A stretch of 64,000 nt of DNA from Streptomyces sp. P9-A4 (lineage in GTDB: Bacteria > Actinomycetota > Actinomycetes > Streptomycetales > Streptomycetaceae): the NCBI RefSeq assembly GCF_036634195.1, contig NZ_JAZIFY010000001.1, forward strand, positions 620,001-684,000, in the 5' to 3' direction. Both the position numbers and the translations under genes were made by a program. The notes under the pieces were generated by a model that saw only the letters and a list, made by a program, of their open reading frames with translations, was not told the DNA's origin and did no database searches. Positions 24,368-37,500 of this stretch are shown here, in pieces (within the stretch, counting starts at the first letter, position 1; each line of letters opens with the position of its first letter).

Positions 24368-25402
24368 TCAGGCCAGTTCGAGGGCGAACCCCGCCTTCAG
24401 CCACTTGCTGGACTCGACGGAGATCCCGAGGACGCGGTCACCCGGAGCCAACTGCGGCAGAAGCTCCTCCAGTTGGAAGAAGGGCATCGCGTTGCCCGTG
24501 TTGGCGATGGTGTCGACGAGGGTGATCTCCTCCGCGAGCGGCATGTCCAGGCCCTCGACGATCCGCCGCGTCATGCGCCCCGACAGCTGGGGCGGCAGCA
24601 GGTAGTCCACGTCCGTGACCGCCCAGCCCAGATCGCCGAGCAGTTCCTCGGCGATCTCCCGGGACATCACCGGGACGGACTCCTCGATCGCCTTGTAGTC
24701 CTCCTTGATGTGCGCGCGGTCCGCGTCGGCCCGGTCGAGCGCGCCGGTCCACTCCACGATCTGGCCGGGCTCCCGGCCCCGCCCGGTCAGCCGGTTGAGA
24801 ACCCGGCGGATCACCGGCGCGCCCTCGGTCGGCTCCGAGGTCAGCACGGCCGCGCCTGCGCCGTCGCCGAACAGCACGAAGTTGACCAGCTCGCCCGAGT
24901 CGAGCTTCGCGAGGTCGACGCTCGGGTCGTAGTGCCGTGAGCACAGCTCACCGCCGATCACCAGGGCCGTACGGTGCCCGCCACCCCGCAGCATCTGGCC
25001 GGCGACGTCGAGCGCCTGGAAGGCGCCCGCGCAGCCCGACTGCAGCTGGTAGGTCGGCACACCGTCGATCCCGAGCCGGTCCGCGACGATGTTGACGGTC
25101 GCGGGCATCAGCTGGTCGGGCGTGGCGGTGCCGAGGACGACCAGGTCGATGTCGCCGGGTCCGAGACCGGCGTCCGCCAGGGCGCGGGCACCGGCCTCGG
25201 TGGCCAGATCGGCAAGTGTGGAGCGGAGCCTGCCGGTCGCCAGGTCCACCGACAGATGCCGGGCACGGGTCCCGACGAAGGCGTCGACCCACTCCACCCA
25301 GATCGGGTCCATACCGAAGTGCCGGGCCAGGTCCGCGTTCTCCAGGGGGTCACCGGGCAGGGCGGTGCCCACCGACAGGATGTGGATTTCCGAGGCTTCC
25401 AT
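24368..25402 (-). CDS. KASIII-like condensing enzyme for tetronate ring formation (RkD/AbyA1-like, D2)
   Basis: 344 residues, the FabH-like thiolase fold. The nucleophile Cys lies in QSGCAGAFQALD (near residue 122), and LVDTIANTGNAMPF retains the Asn. The stretch that normally reads PHQANLR is YLLPPQLSGRM, so the catalytic His is absent. In tetronate pathways the D2 enzyme joins the beta-ketoacyl chain on the last PKS carrier to glyceryl-carrier protein, making a C-O and a C-C bond and releasing the chain; decarboxylation is not needed, which would agree with loss of the His. Its presence beside D4- and D5-like genes and a final PKS module without thioesterase supports this role. CerJ-like acyltransfer is an alternative. 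It is transcribed divergently from the large PKS. Confidence 0.82.
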   Translation of the reverse strand: MEASEIHILSVGTALPGDPLENADLARHFGMDPIWVEWVDAFVGTRARHLSVDLATGRLRSTLADLATEAGARALADAGLGPGDIDLVVLGTATPDQLMPATVNIVADRLGIDGVPTYQLQSGCAGAFQALDVAGQMLRGGGHRTALVIGGELCSRHYDPSVDLAKLDSGELVNFVLFGDGAGAAVLTSEPTEGAPVIRRVLNRLTGRGREPGQIVEWTGALDRADADRAHIKEDYKAIEESVPVMSREIAEELLGDLGWAVTDVDYLLPPQLSGRMTRRIVEGLDMPLAEEITLVDTIANTGNAMPFFQLEELLPQLAPGDRVLGISVESSKWLKAGFALELA

Positions 25403-25439
25403 ACCGCCACTTTCGGCCGCCCGGCTGACGCCCCGCTGA

Positions 25440-25540
25440 CGGCTGTCTAAAGAAGCCCTTAGGCGCCGTACGGGACATCCGCGCCGGTCAAGAGGCGACC
25501 GCCACGGCTCGGCGAAGGCTTTAGGTCACGCTAAGCAGCC
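25440..25540. promoter_or_regulatory. Divergent KASIII/PKS promoter with heptamers at 11-bp spacing (SARP site)
   Basis: On the + strand GCTCGGC (25507), GCTTTAG (25518) and CGCTAAG (25529) start 11 bp apart and point to the PKS gene. On the - strand CCTAAGG and CTTTAGA (within 25444-25463) are also 11 bp apart and point to the KASIII-like gene. GCTTTAG is identical to a heptamer in the 19.9-kb promoter. SARP activation of both arms is inferred. Confidence 0.55.
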
Positions 25541-25599
25541 CGCAAGCCGCGTCCGCGACGTTGCCCGGACGACCGTCTGGCATTGCGAGGGATGGGTTC

Positions 25600-28500
25600 A
25601 TGGCCAACGAAGCGAAACTCCGGGACTACCTCAAGCGGGTGACGACCGACCTGCGGCAGACCCGGCAGAGGCTGACCGATGTCGAGGCCGCGGCGCACGA
25701 GCCGATCGCGATCGTCGGCATCGGCTGCCGCTTCCCGGCCGATGTGCGCAGCCCCGAGGACCTGTGGCGGCTGCTCGCCGCCGGCGGCGACGCCATCACG
25801 GACTTCCCCGAGGGCCGAGGCTGGGACCTCGACCGGCTGCACGCGCCGGACCCGGGGGCCGACGCCCAGGCCACCACCTATGTGGCCAAGGGCGGCTTCC
25901 TGCACGACGCGGGCCTCTTCGACGCCGGATTCTTCGGCATCAGCCCGCGCGAGGCCGAGGCGATGGAGCCGCAGCAGCGGGTGCTCCTGGAGACCGCCTG
26001 GGAGGCCCTGGAGCGCTCCGGGATCTCCCCCGACAGCCTGCGCGGCAGCGACACCGGCGTGTTCGTCGGCGCCATCGCCCAGGACTACGCGCGCCCCGAG
26101 GAGATCCGCCCCGAGCTGGAGGGCTACCTCGTCACCAACACGACGAGCGTGGCCTCCGGCCGGATCGCCTACACCCTGGGCCTCGAAGGCCCTGCGCTCA
26201 CCATCGACACCGCCTGCTCGGCCTCGCTGGTCGCACTGCACCTCGCCACCCAGTCGCTGCGGCAGGGAGAGTGCTCGCTCGCGCTTGCCGGTGGCGCGAC
26301 GGTCATGGCGTCCCCGGTGCTGCTCACCGAGTTCAGCCGGCAGCGCGGGCTCGCGGCCGACGGCCGCTGCAAGGCCTTCGCCTCGGGCGCGGACGGCACC
26401 GGCTTCGGCGAGGGCTCCGCGCTGCTCGTCCTGGAGCGTCTCTCGGACGCCCGCCGCAACGGCCACCCGGTGCTCGCGGTGATCCGCGGCACAGCCGCGA
26501 ACCAGGACGGCGCGAGCAACGGCCTCACCGCCCCCAACGGCCTCGCGCAGGAGGCCGTCATCCGACAGGCCCTCGCCAACGGCCGCCTGACGGCCGACCA
26601 GGTCGACGCGGTCGAGGCCCACGGCACCGGCACCCGCCTGGGCGACCCGATCGAGGCACAGGCACTCATCAACACGTACGGCACCGGACGCGACGCCGAA
26701 CACCCGCTGTGGATGGGCTCGTTGAAGTCCAACATCGGGCACACGCAGGCCGCCGCGGGCGTCGCGGGCGTCATCAAGATGATCATGGCGATGCGGAACG
26801 GGGTGCTGCCCCGGACGCTGCACGCGGAGGACCCGACGGACCACGTCGACTGGTCCGACGGCACCGTACGGCTGCTCACGCAGGAGCGCACCTGGGACGC
26901 GAGGGGCGACGAGCCGCGCCGCGCGGGCGTGTCGTCATTCGGGATCAGCGGAACGAACGCGCACGTCGTGATCGAGCAGGCACCCGAGGAAGCCCCCACG
27001 GTCACAGACAGGGCCGAACCCACCGCTCTTCCCTGGCTGTTGTCGGCGAAGAACGAGCAGGCGCTGCGCGACCAGGCACGCCGGCTTCACACGTACGCCA
27101 CCGAACACCCCGACACCCCGCCGCACGAGGTCGCGGGCGCGCTCGCGGCACGTGCCCGCTTCGAGCACCGCGCCACCATCGACACCACCGGCGACCGCAC
27201 CGCGCTCCTCGCCGCCCTGGACGCCCACGCCGAAGGCGGCGAGGCACCCGGTCTGACCACCGGCACCACCCTCACCGGAAAGACCGCCTTCCTCTTCACC
27301 GGACAAGGCAGCCAGCGCCTCGGCATGGGCCGCGAACTCCACGAAGCCGACCCGGTGTTCGCCACCGCCTTCGACGAGATCGCCACCCTCTTCGACCAGC
27401 ACCTCGACCAGCCCCTGCGCCACGTGATGTGGGGCGAGGACGCCACCACCCTCAACCAGACCCAGTACGCGCAGGCAGCCCTCTTCACCCTCCAGACCGC
27501 ACTGCAGCGCACCCTGGAACACCACGGCCTCACCCCCGACACCCTCATCGGCCACTCCATCGGCGAGATCGCCGCCGCCCACGCCGCCGGCGTCCTGGAT
27601 CTGCCGGACGCCGTCACGCTGGTCGCGGTTCGCGGCCGGCTGATGCAGACCGCCCGCAACGACGGCGCCATGCTCGCCATCCAGGCCACCGAAGACGAGA
27701 TCGCCCCCTTCCTGACCGCGTACGAGGGAAGGCTGACCGTCGCAGCGCTCAACGGCCCCGAGGCGACGGTGCTTTCGGGTGACGAGGACGCCGTGACCGA
27801 GGCCCTCGCGCACTGGACCGGTCTCGGCCGCCGCGCCAAGCGCCTGACGGTCAGCCACGCCTTCCACTCCGCGCACATGGACGAGGTCCTTGCCGACTTC
27901 CGCGAGGCGATCGCGGGCCTGACCTTCCACGCCCCGAAGATCCCCGTCATCTCCAACGTGACCGGCCTGCCCGCCACCGACGACGACCTCCGCTCCCCCG
28001 ACTACTGGGCACGGCACATCCGCGGAACCGTCCGCTTCCACCCCGGCATCCAACACCTCGAAACCAACGGCACCACCCGCTACCTCGAACTCGGCCCCGA
28101 CGCCACCCTCACGGCGCTCGCCCAGGACACGTTGACCGGGCCGGCCGTCCTCGCACCGACGCTGCGCAAGAACGCACCCGAACCCACCACCCTCGCCACC
28201 GCGCTCGCCCGACTCCACACCACGGGCCACACCCCCACCACCTGGCAGCCCCAGCCCCCCACCCGCGTCCCCGAGGACCTGCCCACCTACCCCTTCCAGC
28301 ACGAGCACTACTGGATCGAGCGGACCACCGCCTCCGGGTCCGACGTGAGGTCGGCCGGGCTCGCCTCCGCCGGGCACCCGTTCCTGGGCGCCCTGGTCAC
28401 CCTCGCCGACACGGACCAGCTGGTCCTCACCGGCCGCATCTCGCTGCGCACCCACCCCTGGCTCGCCGACCACACCATCTCCGGCACCGCCCTCCTGCCC

Positions 28501-31500
28501 GGCACCGCCTTCGCCGACCTGGCCCTCCACGCCGCCGGCCACACCGACACTCCGGCCCTGGAGGACCTCACCCTCGAAGCGCCCCTCGTCCTGCGCGAAA
28601 AGGATGCGGTCGAGCTGCAGTTGGTGGTCGAGGCGGCGGCCGGGTCCGAGCGCCGGGCGTTCACGATCCACGCACGCGGCGAGGATGCCGAGTCGTGGAC
28701 CCGGCACGCCTCCGGCACCCTCTCCCCCGCCCCGGACGGCACAAGGGCGGACCGCGCGTCCCTGCCGTGGCCGCCGCCCGGCGAGCAGGCCGACCTGACC
28801 GGTCTCTACGAGGAGCTGCACGCCCAGGGCTACGCGTACGGCACCGCCTTCCAGGGCCTCAGGGCGGCCTGGCGCGACGGCGACGACCTGTACGCCGAGA
28901 TCGAGCTGCCCGAGGAGGCCGACGCCCTCGGGCACCCGGTGCACCCCGCGCTCCTCGACGCGGCGCTCCACCCGCTGCTGCTCGACCTGGTGGGCGGCAC
29001 CCCGGAGACGGTGCGGCTGCCGTTCAGCTGGTCCGACGTCACCCTGCACGCGACCGGCGCCGCCCGGCTGCGGGTCCGGCTGACCCGGTCCGGCGCCGAC
29101 ACGGTCACGCTGACCGCCGACGACCCCGAGGGCGGCCCTGTCGTCGACGTCGGCGCCCTGCTGATCCGCCCGGCCGACGTCGGCGCCGTGTCCGCCGCCT
29201 CCGGCGACGGCTCGCACGCCCTGTACCGGGTCGACTGGCGGCCCGTGCCCGGCGCCGCCGAAACCCGTACGGAGGACGACGCGACGGCCGCCGCGCCCGT
29301 GCGCGCGGTGGTGGGCCCCGACGTCATCGGCGTCGCCGACGCTCTCGGCGACGGTGCCGTGCGGTACGCCGACCTGGACGAGCTGGCCGCCGCCGGGCCC
29401 GTACCGGCCGAGGTCCTGGTGCCGTTCACGCCGGGGCGCCCGCCCCGGGGCACGTACAACCCGGTGGCGATCGCCCGCGAGGCGCCGCACCGGATGCTGG
29501 GGCTGATCCAGCGCTGGCTGGCCGACGAGCGGTTCGCCGGCTCGCGGATGGTGGTCGTCACCCGCAACGCGGTCTCCACCCGCTACGACGAGTCGATCCG
29601 GGACCAGAGCCTGGCCGTGTGGGGTCTGGTGCGCTCCGCGCAGACCGAGCACCCGGGCCGCTTCCTGCTGGTCGACGTGGACCGGGACGAGGCCTCGTAC
29701 CGGTCGCTCGGCACGGCGCTCGGCACGCCCGACGAGACGCAGCTGGCGCTCCGCCGCGGCACCGTGCTCGCCGCCCGGCTGACGCCGAGTGCGCCCGAGG
29801 GGCGGCTCGCCGTCCCGGCGGGCAGTGCGGGCTGGCGGCTCGGCGCGACGGCCAGGGGCACCCTGGAGAACCTGGCGCTGCTGCCCGCCGAGGCGCCCGA
29901 CGCGCCGCTCGCCCCGGGTCAGGTGCGGGTCGGGGTGCGGGCGGCGGGACTGAACTTCCGCGACGTCCTGATCACCCTCGGCCAGTACCCGGGCGAGGCG
30001 CCGATCGCCAGCGAGGGCGCCGGATACGTCCTGGAGACCGGCCCCGACGTCGTCGGTCTCGCGCCCGGCGACCGGGTGATGGGGCTGTTCACCGAGGGTG
30101 CGGCCGGACCTGTCGCGGTCACCGACCACCGGCTGCTCTCCCGGGTGCCGGCCGGCTGGTCGTTCACCCAGGCCGCCGCGACGCCGGTGGTGTTCCTGAC
30201 CGCCCTGTACGCGCTGACCGACCTGGCCGGCGCCCGCGCCGGGCAGACGGCGCTGATCCACGCCGCCGCGGGCGGTGTCGGCATGGCCGCGACGCAGATC
30301 GCCCGCGCCCTGGGTGTCGAGGTGTACGGCACGGCCTCGCCGGCCAAGTGGGACGCGCTGCGTTTCCAGGGCTTCGACGACGCCCATCTGGCGAACTCCC
30401 GCACGCTCGACTTCGAGCGGGAGATCCTGGCCGCCACCGAGGGCCGCGGCGTGGACGTGGTCCTCGACGCGCTCGTCGGCGAGTACGTCGACGCGTCGCT
30501 GCGGCTGCTGCCGCGCGGCGGCCGGTTCGTCGAGATGGGCAAGGCCGACATCCGCGATGCCGAGCAGGTGGCGCAGGCCCACCCCGGTGTGGTCTACCGC
30601 GCCTTCGACCTCATGGAGGCGGGACCGGACCGCATCCGGGAGATGCTGGACGACCTCCTCGCGCTGTTCGAGGCGGGCCGGCTCGGCCCGCTGCCGGTGG
30701 AGGCCTGGGACGTGCGGCGGGCCCGGGACGCCTTCCGGCACCTGGGCCAGGCCCGGCACACCGGCAAGGTGGTCCTCACCCTGCCGCGCGACCTCGACCC
30801 CGAAGGCACGGTCCTCGTGACCGGCGCCTCCGGCACCCTCGGGCGGCTCCTCGCCCGTCACATGGCCACCCGGCACGGGATCCGGCACCTGCTCCTGACG
30901 AGCCGGCGCGGTCCCGGGGCGCCCGGCACCGACGAGCTGGTCGCCGAGCTCGCGGAGGTCGGCGCCCGGGCCACCGTCGTCGCCTGCGACACGGGCGACC
31001 CGGCGTCGGTGCGGCGGCTGTTCGCGTCGGTCGACCCTGCGCACCCGCTGACCGCCGTCGTGCACACGGCCGGTGTGCTCGACGACGGCACGATCGAGTC
31101 GATGACCCCGGAGCGGCTCGACACCGTGGCACGCTCCAAGCAGGACGCGGTCTGGCTGATCACGGACGAGATACGGGACCTGGACCTGGCCGCGTTCGTG
31201 ATGTTCTCCTCGTTCGCCGGGGTCATCGGCAACGCAGGACAGTCCAACTACGCGGCCACCAACTCCTTCCTCGACGGCGTCGCCGCCTACCAGCGCTCCA
31301 ACGGGCTGCCGGGCGTCTCGCTCGCCTGGGGCCCGTGGGGTGCGGAAGGCAAGGCGGACGGCGGGGACGGCGGCGGCATGGCCGGCACGCTCGACGCGGG
31401 TGACCTGGCCCGGCTCGCGGGCGCGGGCTTCGCGCCGATCGACCCGCGGCAGGGCCTGGCGCTGTTCGACGAGGCGCTGACCACCGACGAGCCGCTGCTC

Positions 31501-34500
31501 GTCCCACTGCGGCTCAACCCGTCCGCGCTGCGGGCCCGCGCCGAGGCGGGCACCCTGCCTCCGCTGCTGCGCGGTCTGGTGCGCTCCCGTACCCGGCGTG
31601 CGGCGGCGGGCCGGCCGGCCCCGGCCGGTGCCGGGTCGCTCGCCGAGCGGCTCGCGGCCGTCGATCCGGCCGAGCGCGACCGGCAGCTCCTCGCGCTCGT
31701 GCGGGCCGAGACGGCGGCGGTGCTCGGGCACGGCTCCGGTGACACGCTCGCCCCGGAGCGGGCGTTCAAGGACATCGGCTTCGACTCGCTGACGGCGGTC
31801 GAGCTGCGCAACCGGCTCAACGCCGCCACCGGCCTGCGGCTGCCGTCGTCGCTGGTCTTCGACCACCCCACGCCGGCCGCCCTCGCGGCGCATCTGCGCA
31901 CCGGTCTGTTCGGCGACGCCGAGCCGGCCGCGGCTCCGGCCGCCCGGCACGCGACACCGGCCCCGGCGGTGCCGGCCGACGAGGACCCGATCGCCATCGT
32001 CGGCATGGCCTGCCGCTACGCGGGCGGTGTCGCCTCGCCCGAGGACCTGTGGCGGCTCGTGCTGTCCGGCACGGACGCGGTGACCGAGTTCCCGGAGGAC
32101 CGCGGCTGGGACACGGAGGCCCTGTACGACCCCGATCCGACCCGGTCCGGGACCTCGTACACGCGGCGCGGCGCGTTCCTCACCGGCGCCGACCGTTTCG
32201 ACGCGGCCTTCTTCGGGATCAACCCGCGCGAGGCGACGGCCATGGACCCGCAGCAGCGGCTGCTCCTGGAGACGGCCTGGGAGGCGGTGGAGCGGGCCGG
32301 GATCGACCCGACGGCGCTGCGCGGCAGCGACACGGGCGTGTTCGCGGGCGTCGTCGCCGGTGACTACGTGACCCGGCTCGGGCAGGCGCCGGAGGCGGTC
32401 GAGGGGTATCTCGCGACCGGTACCACGGCGAGCGTGGCCTCCGGCCGTATCGCCTACTCCTTCGGATTCGAGGGTCCGGCGGTCTCGGTGGACACGGCGT
32501 GCTCGTCGTCGCTGGTGGCGCTGCACCTGGCCGCGCAGTCGCTGCGGCAGGGCGAGTGCTCGCTCGCCCTCGCGGGCGGCGCGACGGTCCTCGCGGGCCC
32601 GACGAGCTTCGTCGAGTTCAGCAGGCAGCGGGCGCTGTCGCCCGACGGTCACGCCAAGGCCTTCTCGGACTCCGCGGACGGCACCGGCTGGGGCGAGGGG
32701 GCGGGTCTGCTGCTCCTGGAGCGGCTCTCCGACGCCCGCCGCAACGGCCACCCGGTCCTCGCCCTGGTACGGGGCACGGCGACGAACCAGGACGGCGCGA
32801 GCAACGGCCTGTCCGCGCCGAACGGGCCCTCGCAGGAGCGCGTGATCCGCCGGGCCCTCGCCAACGCACGCCTGACGGCCGCCCAGGTCGACGCGGTCGA
32901 GGCCCACGGCACGGGCACCCGGCTCGGCGACCCGATCGAGGCGCAGGCGCTCATCAACACGTACGGCATGGAGCGCGACGCCGAACACCCGCTCTGGCTC
33001 GGCTCGTTGAAGTCCAACATCGGGCACACGATGGCGGCGGCCGGTGTCGGCGGCGTCATCAAGATGGTGATGGCGATGCGGAACGGCCGGCTGCCGAGGA
33101 CGCTCCACGTCGAGCGGCCGACCACGCACGTCGACTGGTCGGACGGCACGGTGCGCCTGCTCACCGAGGAACAGGCATGGCGCACGCCGGGCGACGAGCC
33201 GCGCCGGGCGGGAGTGTCCTCCTTCGGCATCAGCGGCACCAACGCCCACGTGATCATCGAACAGGCACCGGAAGAGACCGGCGCCGGGGAGCAAGAACTC
33301 CCTTACCTGCCGTGGCTGTTGTCGGCGAAGACCAGTGAGGGACTGAAGGAACAGGCACGCCTGCTCCACACGTACGCCACCGAACACCCCGAGGTGCCGG
33401 TACGGCAGGTCGCGGGCACGCTCGCCGCCCGCGCGCGCTTCGACCACCGCGCCGTCGTGGACGCGAGCGACCGCACGGCCCTGCTCGCCGGCCTCGACGC
33501 GCTCGCCGGGGGCAGGGAGGTGCCCGGCCTGGTGACCGGCACGGCGGTGGGCCACGAGCCCGGCCGCGCCGTGTTCGTCTTCCCCGGCCAGGGCAGCCAG
33601 TGGCTCGCCATGGGCCGCGCGCTGATGCGTGACAGCGAGGAGTTCGCCGGATACGTACGGGAGTGCGCCGAGGCGCTCGCCCCGCACACCGACTGGGACC
33701 TGACCGCGGTCCTCGCGGGCGACCCCGACGCCGCCTCGCTCGACCGGGTCGACGTCGTACAGCCCGCGCTCTTCGCGATGATGGTCTCGCTCGCCCGGCT
33801 CTGGCGCGGGCACGGCGTGGAGCCCGCCGCGGTGATCGGCCACTCCCAGGGCGAGATCGCCGCCGCGTACCTCGCCGGCGCGCTCAGCCTCGACGACGCC
33901 GCCCGGGTGGCGGCGCTGCGCAGCCGGGCCATCACCCGCCTCGCGGGCACCGGCGGCATGCTGTCGGTGCAGCTGCCCGCCGACGTCGTACGGGAGCGGC
34001 TGATCGAGGACACCTACGTCGCCGCGGTCAACGGCCCCGCCCTCACGGTCGTCTCGGGCGCCCCGCGGGCCCTGGAGACGCTCAAGGAGCGGTTCACCTC
34101 CGAGGGGTTCCGGGCCAGGCTGATCCCCGTCGACTACGCCTCGCACTCCCCGCACGTCGACGCGCTGCGCGAGGAGCTGCGCGAGCTGCTCGGCGGGATC
34201 GAACCCCGCGCCACGGACGTGCCGTTCTGGTCCACGGTCGCGCGCGGCCCGCTCGCGGGCACCGAGCTGACCGGCGAGTACTGGGTGCGCAATCTGCGTG
34301 AGCCGGTGCTCTTCGAGGAGACCGTGCGCGGGCTGCTCGCCGCCGGACACACCACCTTCGTCGAGGTCAGCGCGCACCCCGTGCTCGTGCCCGCGATCCA
34401 GGACACGGTGGCGGACGCGGGCGCCTCGGCGGTCGCGCTCGGCACGCTCCGTCGCGACCGGGGCGGCATCGGCCGCTTCGGCACCTCGCTGGCCGAGGCG

Positions 34501-37500
34501 CACGTCACCGGCACCTCGCCCGCGGCGTGGCGGCCCGCGCTGCCGCCCGCGGACCCGGCGGGACCGCCCACGTACCCGTTCCAGCGGCAGCGTTACTGGC
34601 TGGAGGGGACCGGCGCGGCCGTCGACGCGGACGGCCTCGGCCTGGACACGGCCGGGCATCCGCTGCTCGGTGCCAGCGTCCCGCTCGCCGACTCCGGTCA
34701 GATCGTGTTCACCGGCCGGGTCTCCCTGCGCACCCACCCCTGGCTCGCCGAGCACGCGGTGGAGGGGACGGCGCTGCTGCCGGGCACGGGCTTCCTCGAC
34801 CTGGCACTGCACGCGGCGGACCGCACCGGCGCGGATGGCGTCGAGGACCTCACCCTGGAGGCCCCGCTGAGGCTCGCCGAACAGGGAGCGGCGGTGCTCC
34901 AGGTGACGGTCGGCGCGCCGGACGGGTCGGGTCTCCGGCCGCTGGGCATCCACTCCCGGACGGGTGAGGACGCGGGCTGGATCCGGCACGCGACCGGGAC
35001 GCTCGGCGCCGCCTCCGCCGCCGGCCCGGCCGACCCGGCATCCGCCGGGCACCCGGCCTGGCCGCCGGCCGGGGATCCGGTCGACCTCGGCGACGCGTAC
35101 GGCGAGCTGCTCGCCCGCGGTTACGCGTACGGGCCGCTGTTCCAGGGTCTCACCGCGCTGTGGCGCGACGGCGACGACCTCTACGCCGAGGTCGAGCTGC
35201 CCGAGGACACCGACACCACCGGCCACTCCGTCCACCCGGCGCTCCTCGACGCCGCCCTGCACCCGCTGGCGCTCGCACCGGCGGGCACCGAAGTCCCGAC
35301 CGGCACGGACGGCACGGCCGGCTCCGGAGAATCAGACGGGTTCCCCGAGATCCTGCTGCCGTTCTCCTTCGGCGGCGTACGGCTGCACCGCACCGGCGCG
35401 AAGGCGCTGCGGGCGCGGCTGACGAGGACCGGCGGAACCTCGGTCGCCCTGCGGCTCACCGACGCGGAGGGCGCGCCCGTCGCCGACGTCGAGACGCTGT
35501 CCCTGCGTCCGCTGCCGGCCGCCGAGCTGGCCGCGCTGCGCTCACGGGGTACGGCGGACCTGCCGCTGTACGCGGTCGGCTGGACGACCACCGGTCAGGC
35601 CGCCCCGGTGGCCCCGACCGCCCCGGTCGAGGGTGCGTGGGCGGTGCTCGGGGAGCACGGCGGCGAGATCGCCGCGGCGCTCGGCGACGCGCCCGTGTTC
35701 GCCGGGACGGCCGAGCTGGGCGCTGCCGTCGCCGAGGGCGCGCCGCGGCTGCCGGACACCGTCCTCGCCGCCCTTCCGGCAGCCGAGGAGCCCGCTGGCG
35801 TGACCGGCGCCGTCCCGACGGGCGCCGATGTCCGGGCCGTGCTCGACCCGCTGCTCGCGCTGCTGCGCGACTGGCAGGCCGACGAACACCTCGCCGCAGG
35901 ACGCCTCCTGGTGGCCGCGCGCGGCGCGGTCGCGGTACGGGACGGCGACACCGTCGACCCGGTGGCCGCCGCCGCGTGGGGGCTGCTGCGCACGGCGCGG
36001 AGCGAGAACCCCGACCGGATCGCGCTGGTGGACCACGACGGCACGGACGCCTCGCTGCGCGCCCTGGCCGCGGGCACCGGCCCCGGCGAGAGCGAACTCG
36101 CCCTGCGCGAGGGCACCTGGTACGCGCCCCGGCTCACCACGGTGCCGGACACGCCGAGGCCCGGCGCCGGAGTCGAGGCCGGTGCCGAAGCCGGGGCCGG
36201 GGCCCGGCCGTGGGACCCGGACGGCACCGTCCTGGTCACCGGGGGCACCGGCACCCTCGGCGGGCTCGTCGCCCGCCGGCTCGTCACCGGCCACGGCGTA
36301 CGGCACCTGCTGCTCACCTCCCGGCGCGGACCCGCCGCCCCGGGCGCCACGGAACTCGCCGCCGAACTCACCGCGCTGGGCGCGGAGGTCCGGATCGAGG
36401 CCTGCGACGCGGGCGACCGCGACGGGCTCGCCGCACTGCTCGCCGGGATCCCCGCCGGCCACCCGCTCACGGCGGTCGTCCACGCGGCGGGCGTCCTGGA
36501 CGACGGCGTCATCCAGTCGCTGACGCCGGAGCGGCTCGACACGGTGCTCTCCGCCAAGGCCGACGCGGCGCTGCACCTGCACGAACTCACCCGTGAGCTG
36601 CCGCTCGCCGCGTTCGTCCTGTTCTCCTCGCTCGCCGGTGTGGTGGGCAACGCCGGACAGGGCAACTACGCCGCCGCCAACGCCCTGCTGGACGGTCTGG
36701 CGGTACGCCGCCGGGCCCTCGGCCTGCCCGCGCTCTCCCTGGCCTGGGGGCTCTGGGCCGACGGCAGCGCGCTGACCGGCCACCTCGACGGGCGGGAACG
36801 CGACCGGCTCGGCCGCGACGGCGTCGTACCCCTCACGGCCGAGGACGGGCTCGCCCTCCTCGACCGCGCCCTGGCCGGTGCGCCGGCCGCCGTCGTCGCC
36901 GCGCGCCTGGACCGCGCCGAACTACGGCGCCGCGCCGGGGCCGGGCTCCTGCCGCCGCTGTTCGGCGGGCTCGTCCCCGCGCCCGCGCGCCGGGCCGCCT
37001 CCGCGACACCGTCGGGCTCCCTGGCCGAACGCCTCGGCCAGGTGCCGGAGAAGGAGCGGGAGCGCCTGGTTCTCGACCTGGTGCGGGAGACCGCCGCACT
37101 CGTTCTCGGTCACAGTGACACCGGCCTCATCGACGACGAGCACTCGTTCAAGGAGCTCGGCTTCGACTCCCTGACGGCGGTGGAGTTCCGCAACCGGCTG
37201 AGCGCCGCCACCGGGCTGCGGCTGCCCGCGACCGTGGTCTTCGACCACCCGTCGCCCGCCGCGCTGGCCACGCTGCTGCGCACCCGGGCGGAGGAGGCCG
37301 CGGCGAAGGCGGCGGCCGCTCGGGGCACGGACCCGGCCGCCGGCTCCGGCCCGCTCGCCGGGCTCGACGCCCTGGAGAAGGCCCTCTCCCTGACGGCGGA
37401 GACCGACACCGGCACCCGTACGGAGGTCGGCAGGCGACTGCGGGAGCTGCTCAGCGGTCTGGAGGCCTCGGCCTCCGCGGCGGGCGGCTCCCCGAAGGCC

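Noticed and set aside
26935..35262. 2775-codon open frame on the minus strand opposite the bimodular PKS
   Set aside because: Its translation is a low-information Arg/Gly/Val/Gln-rich sequence with no domain, and the plus strand encodes perfect PKS domains. Long antisense frames are a normal effect of very high GC at third codon positions.
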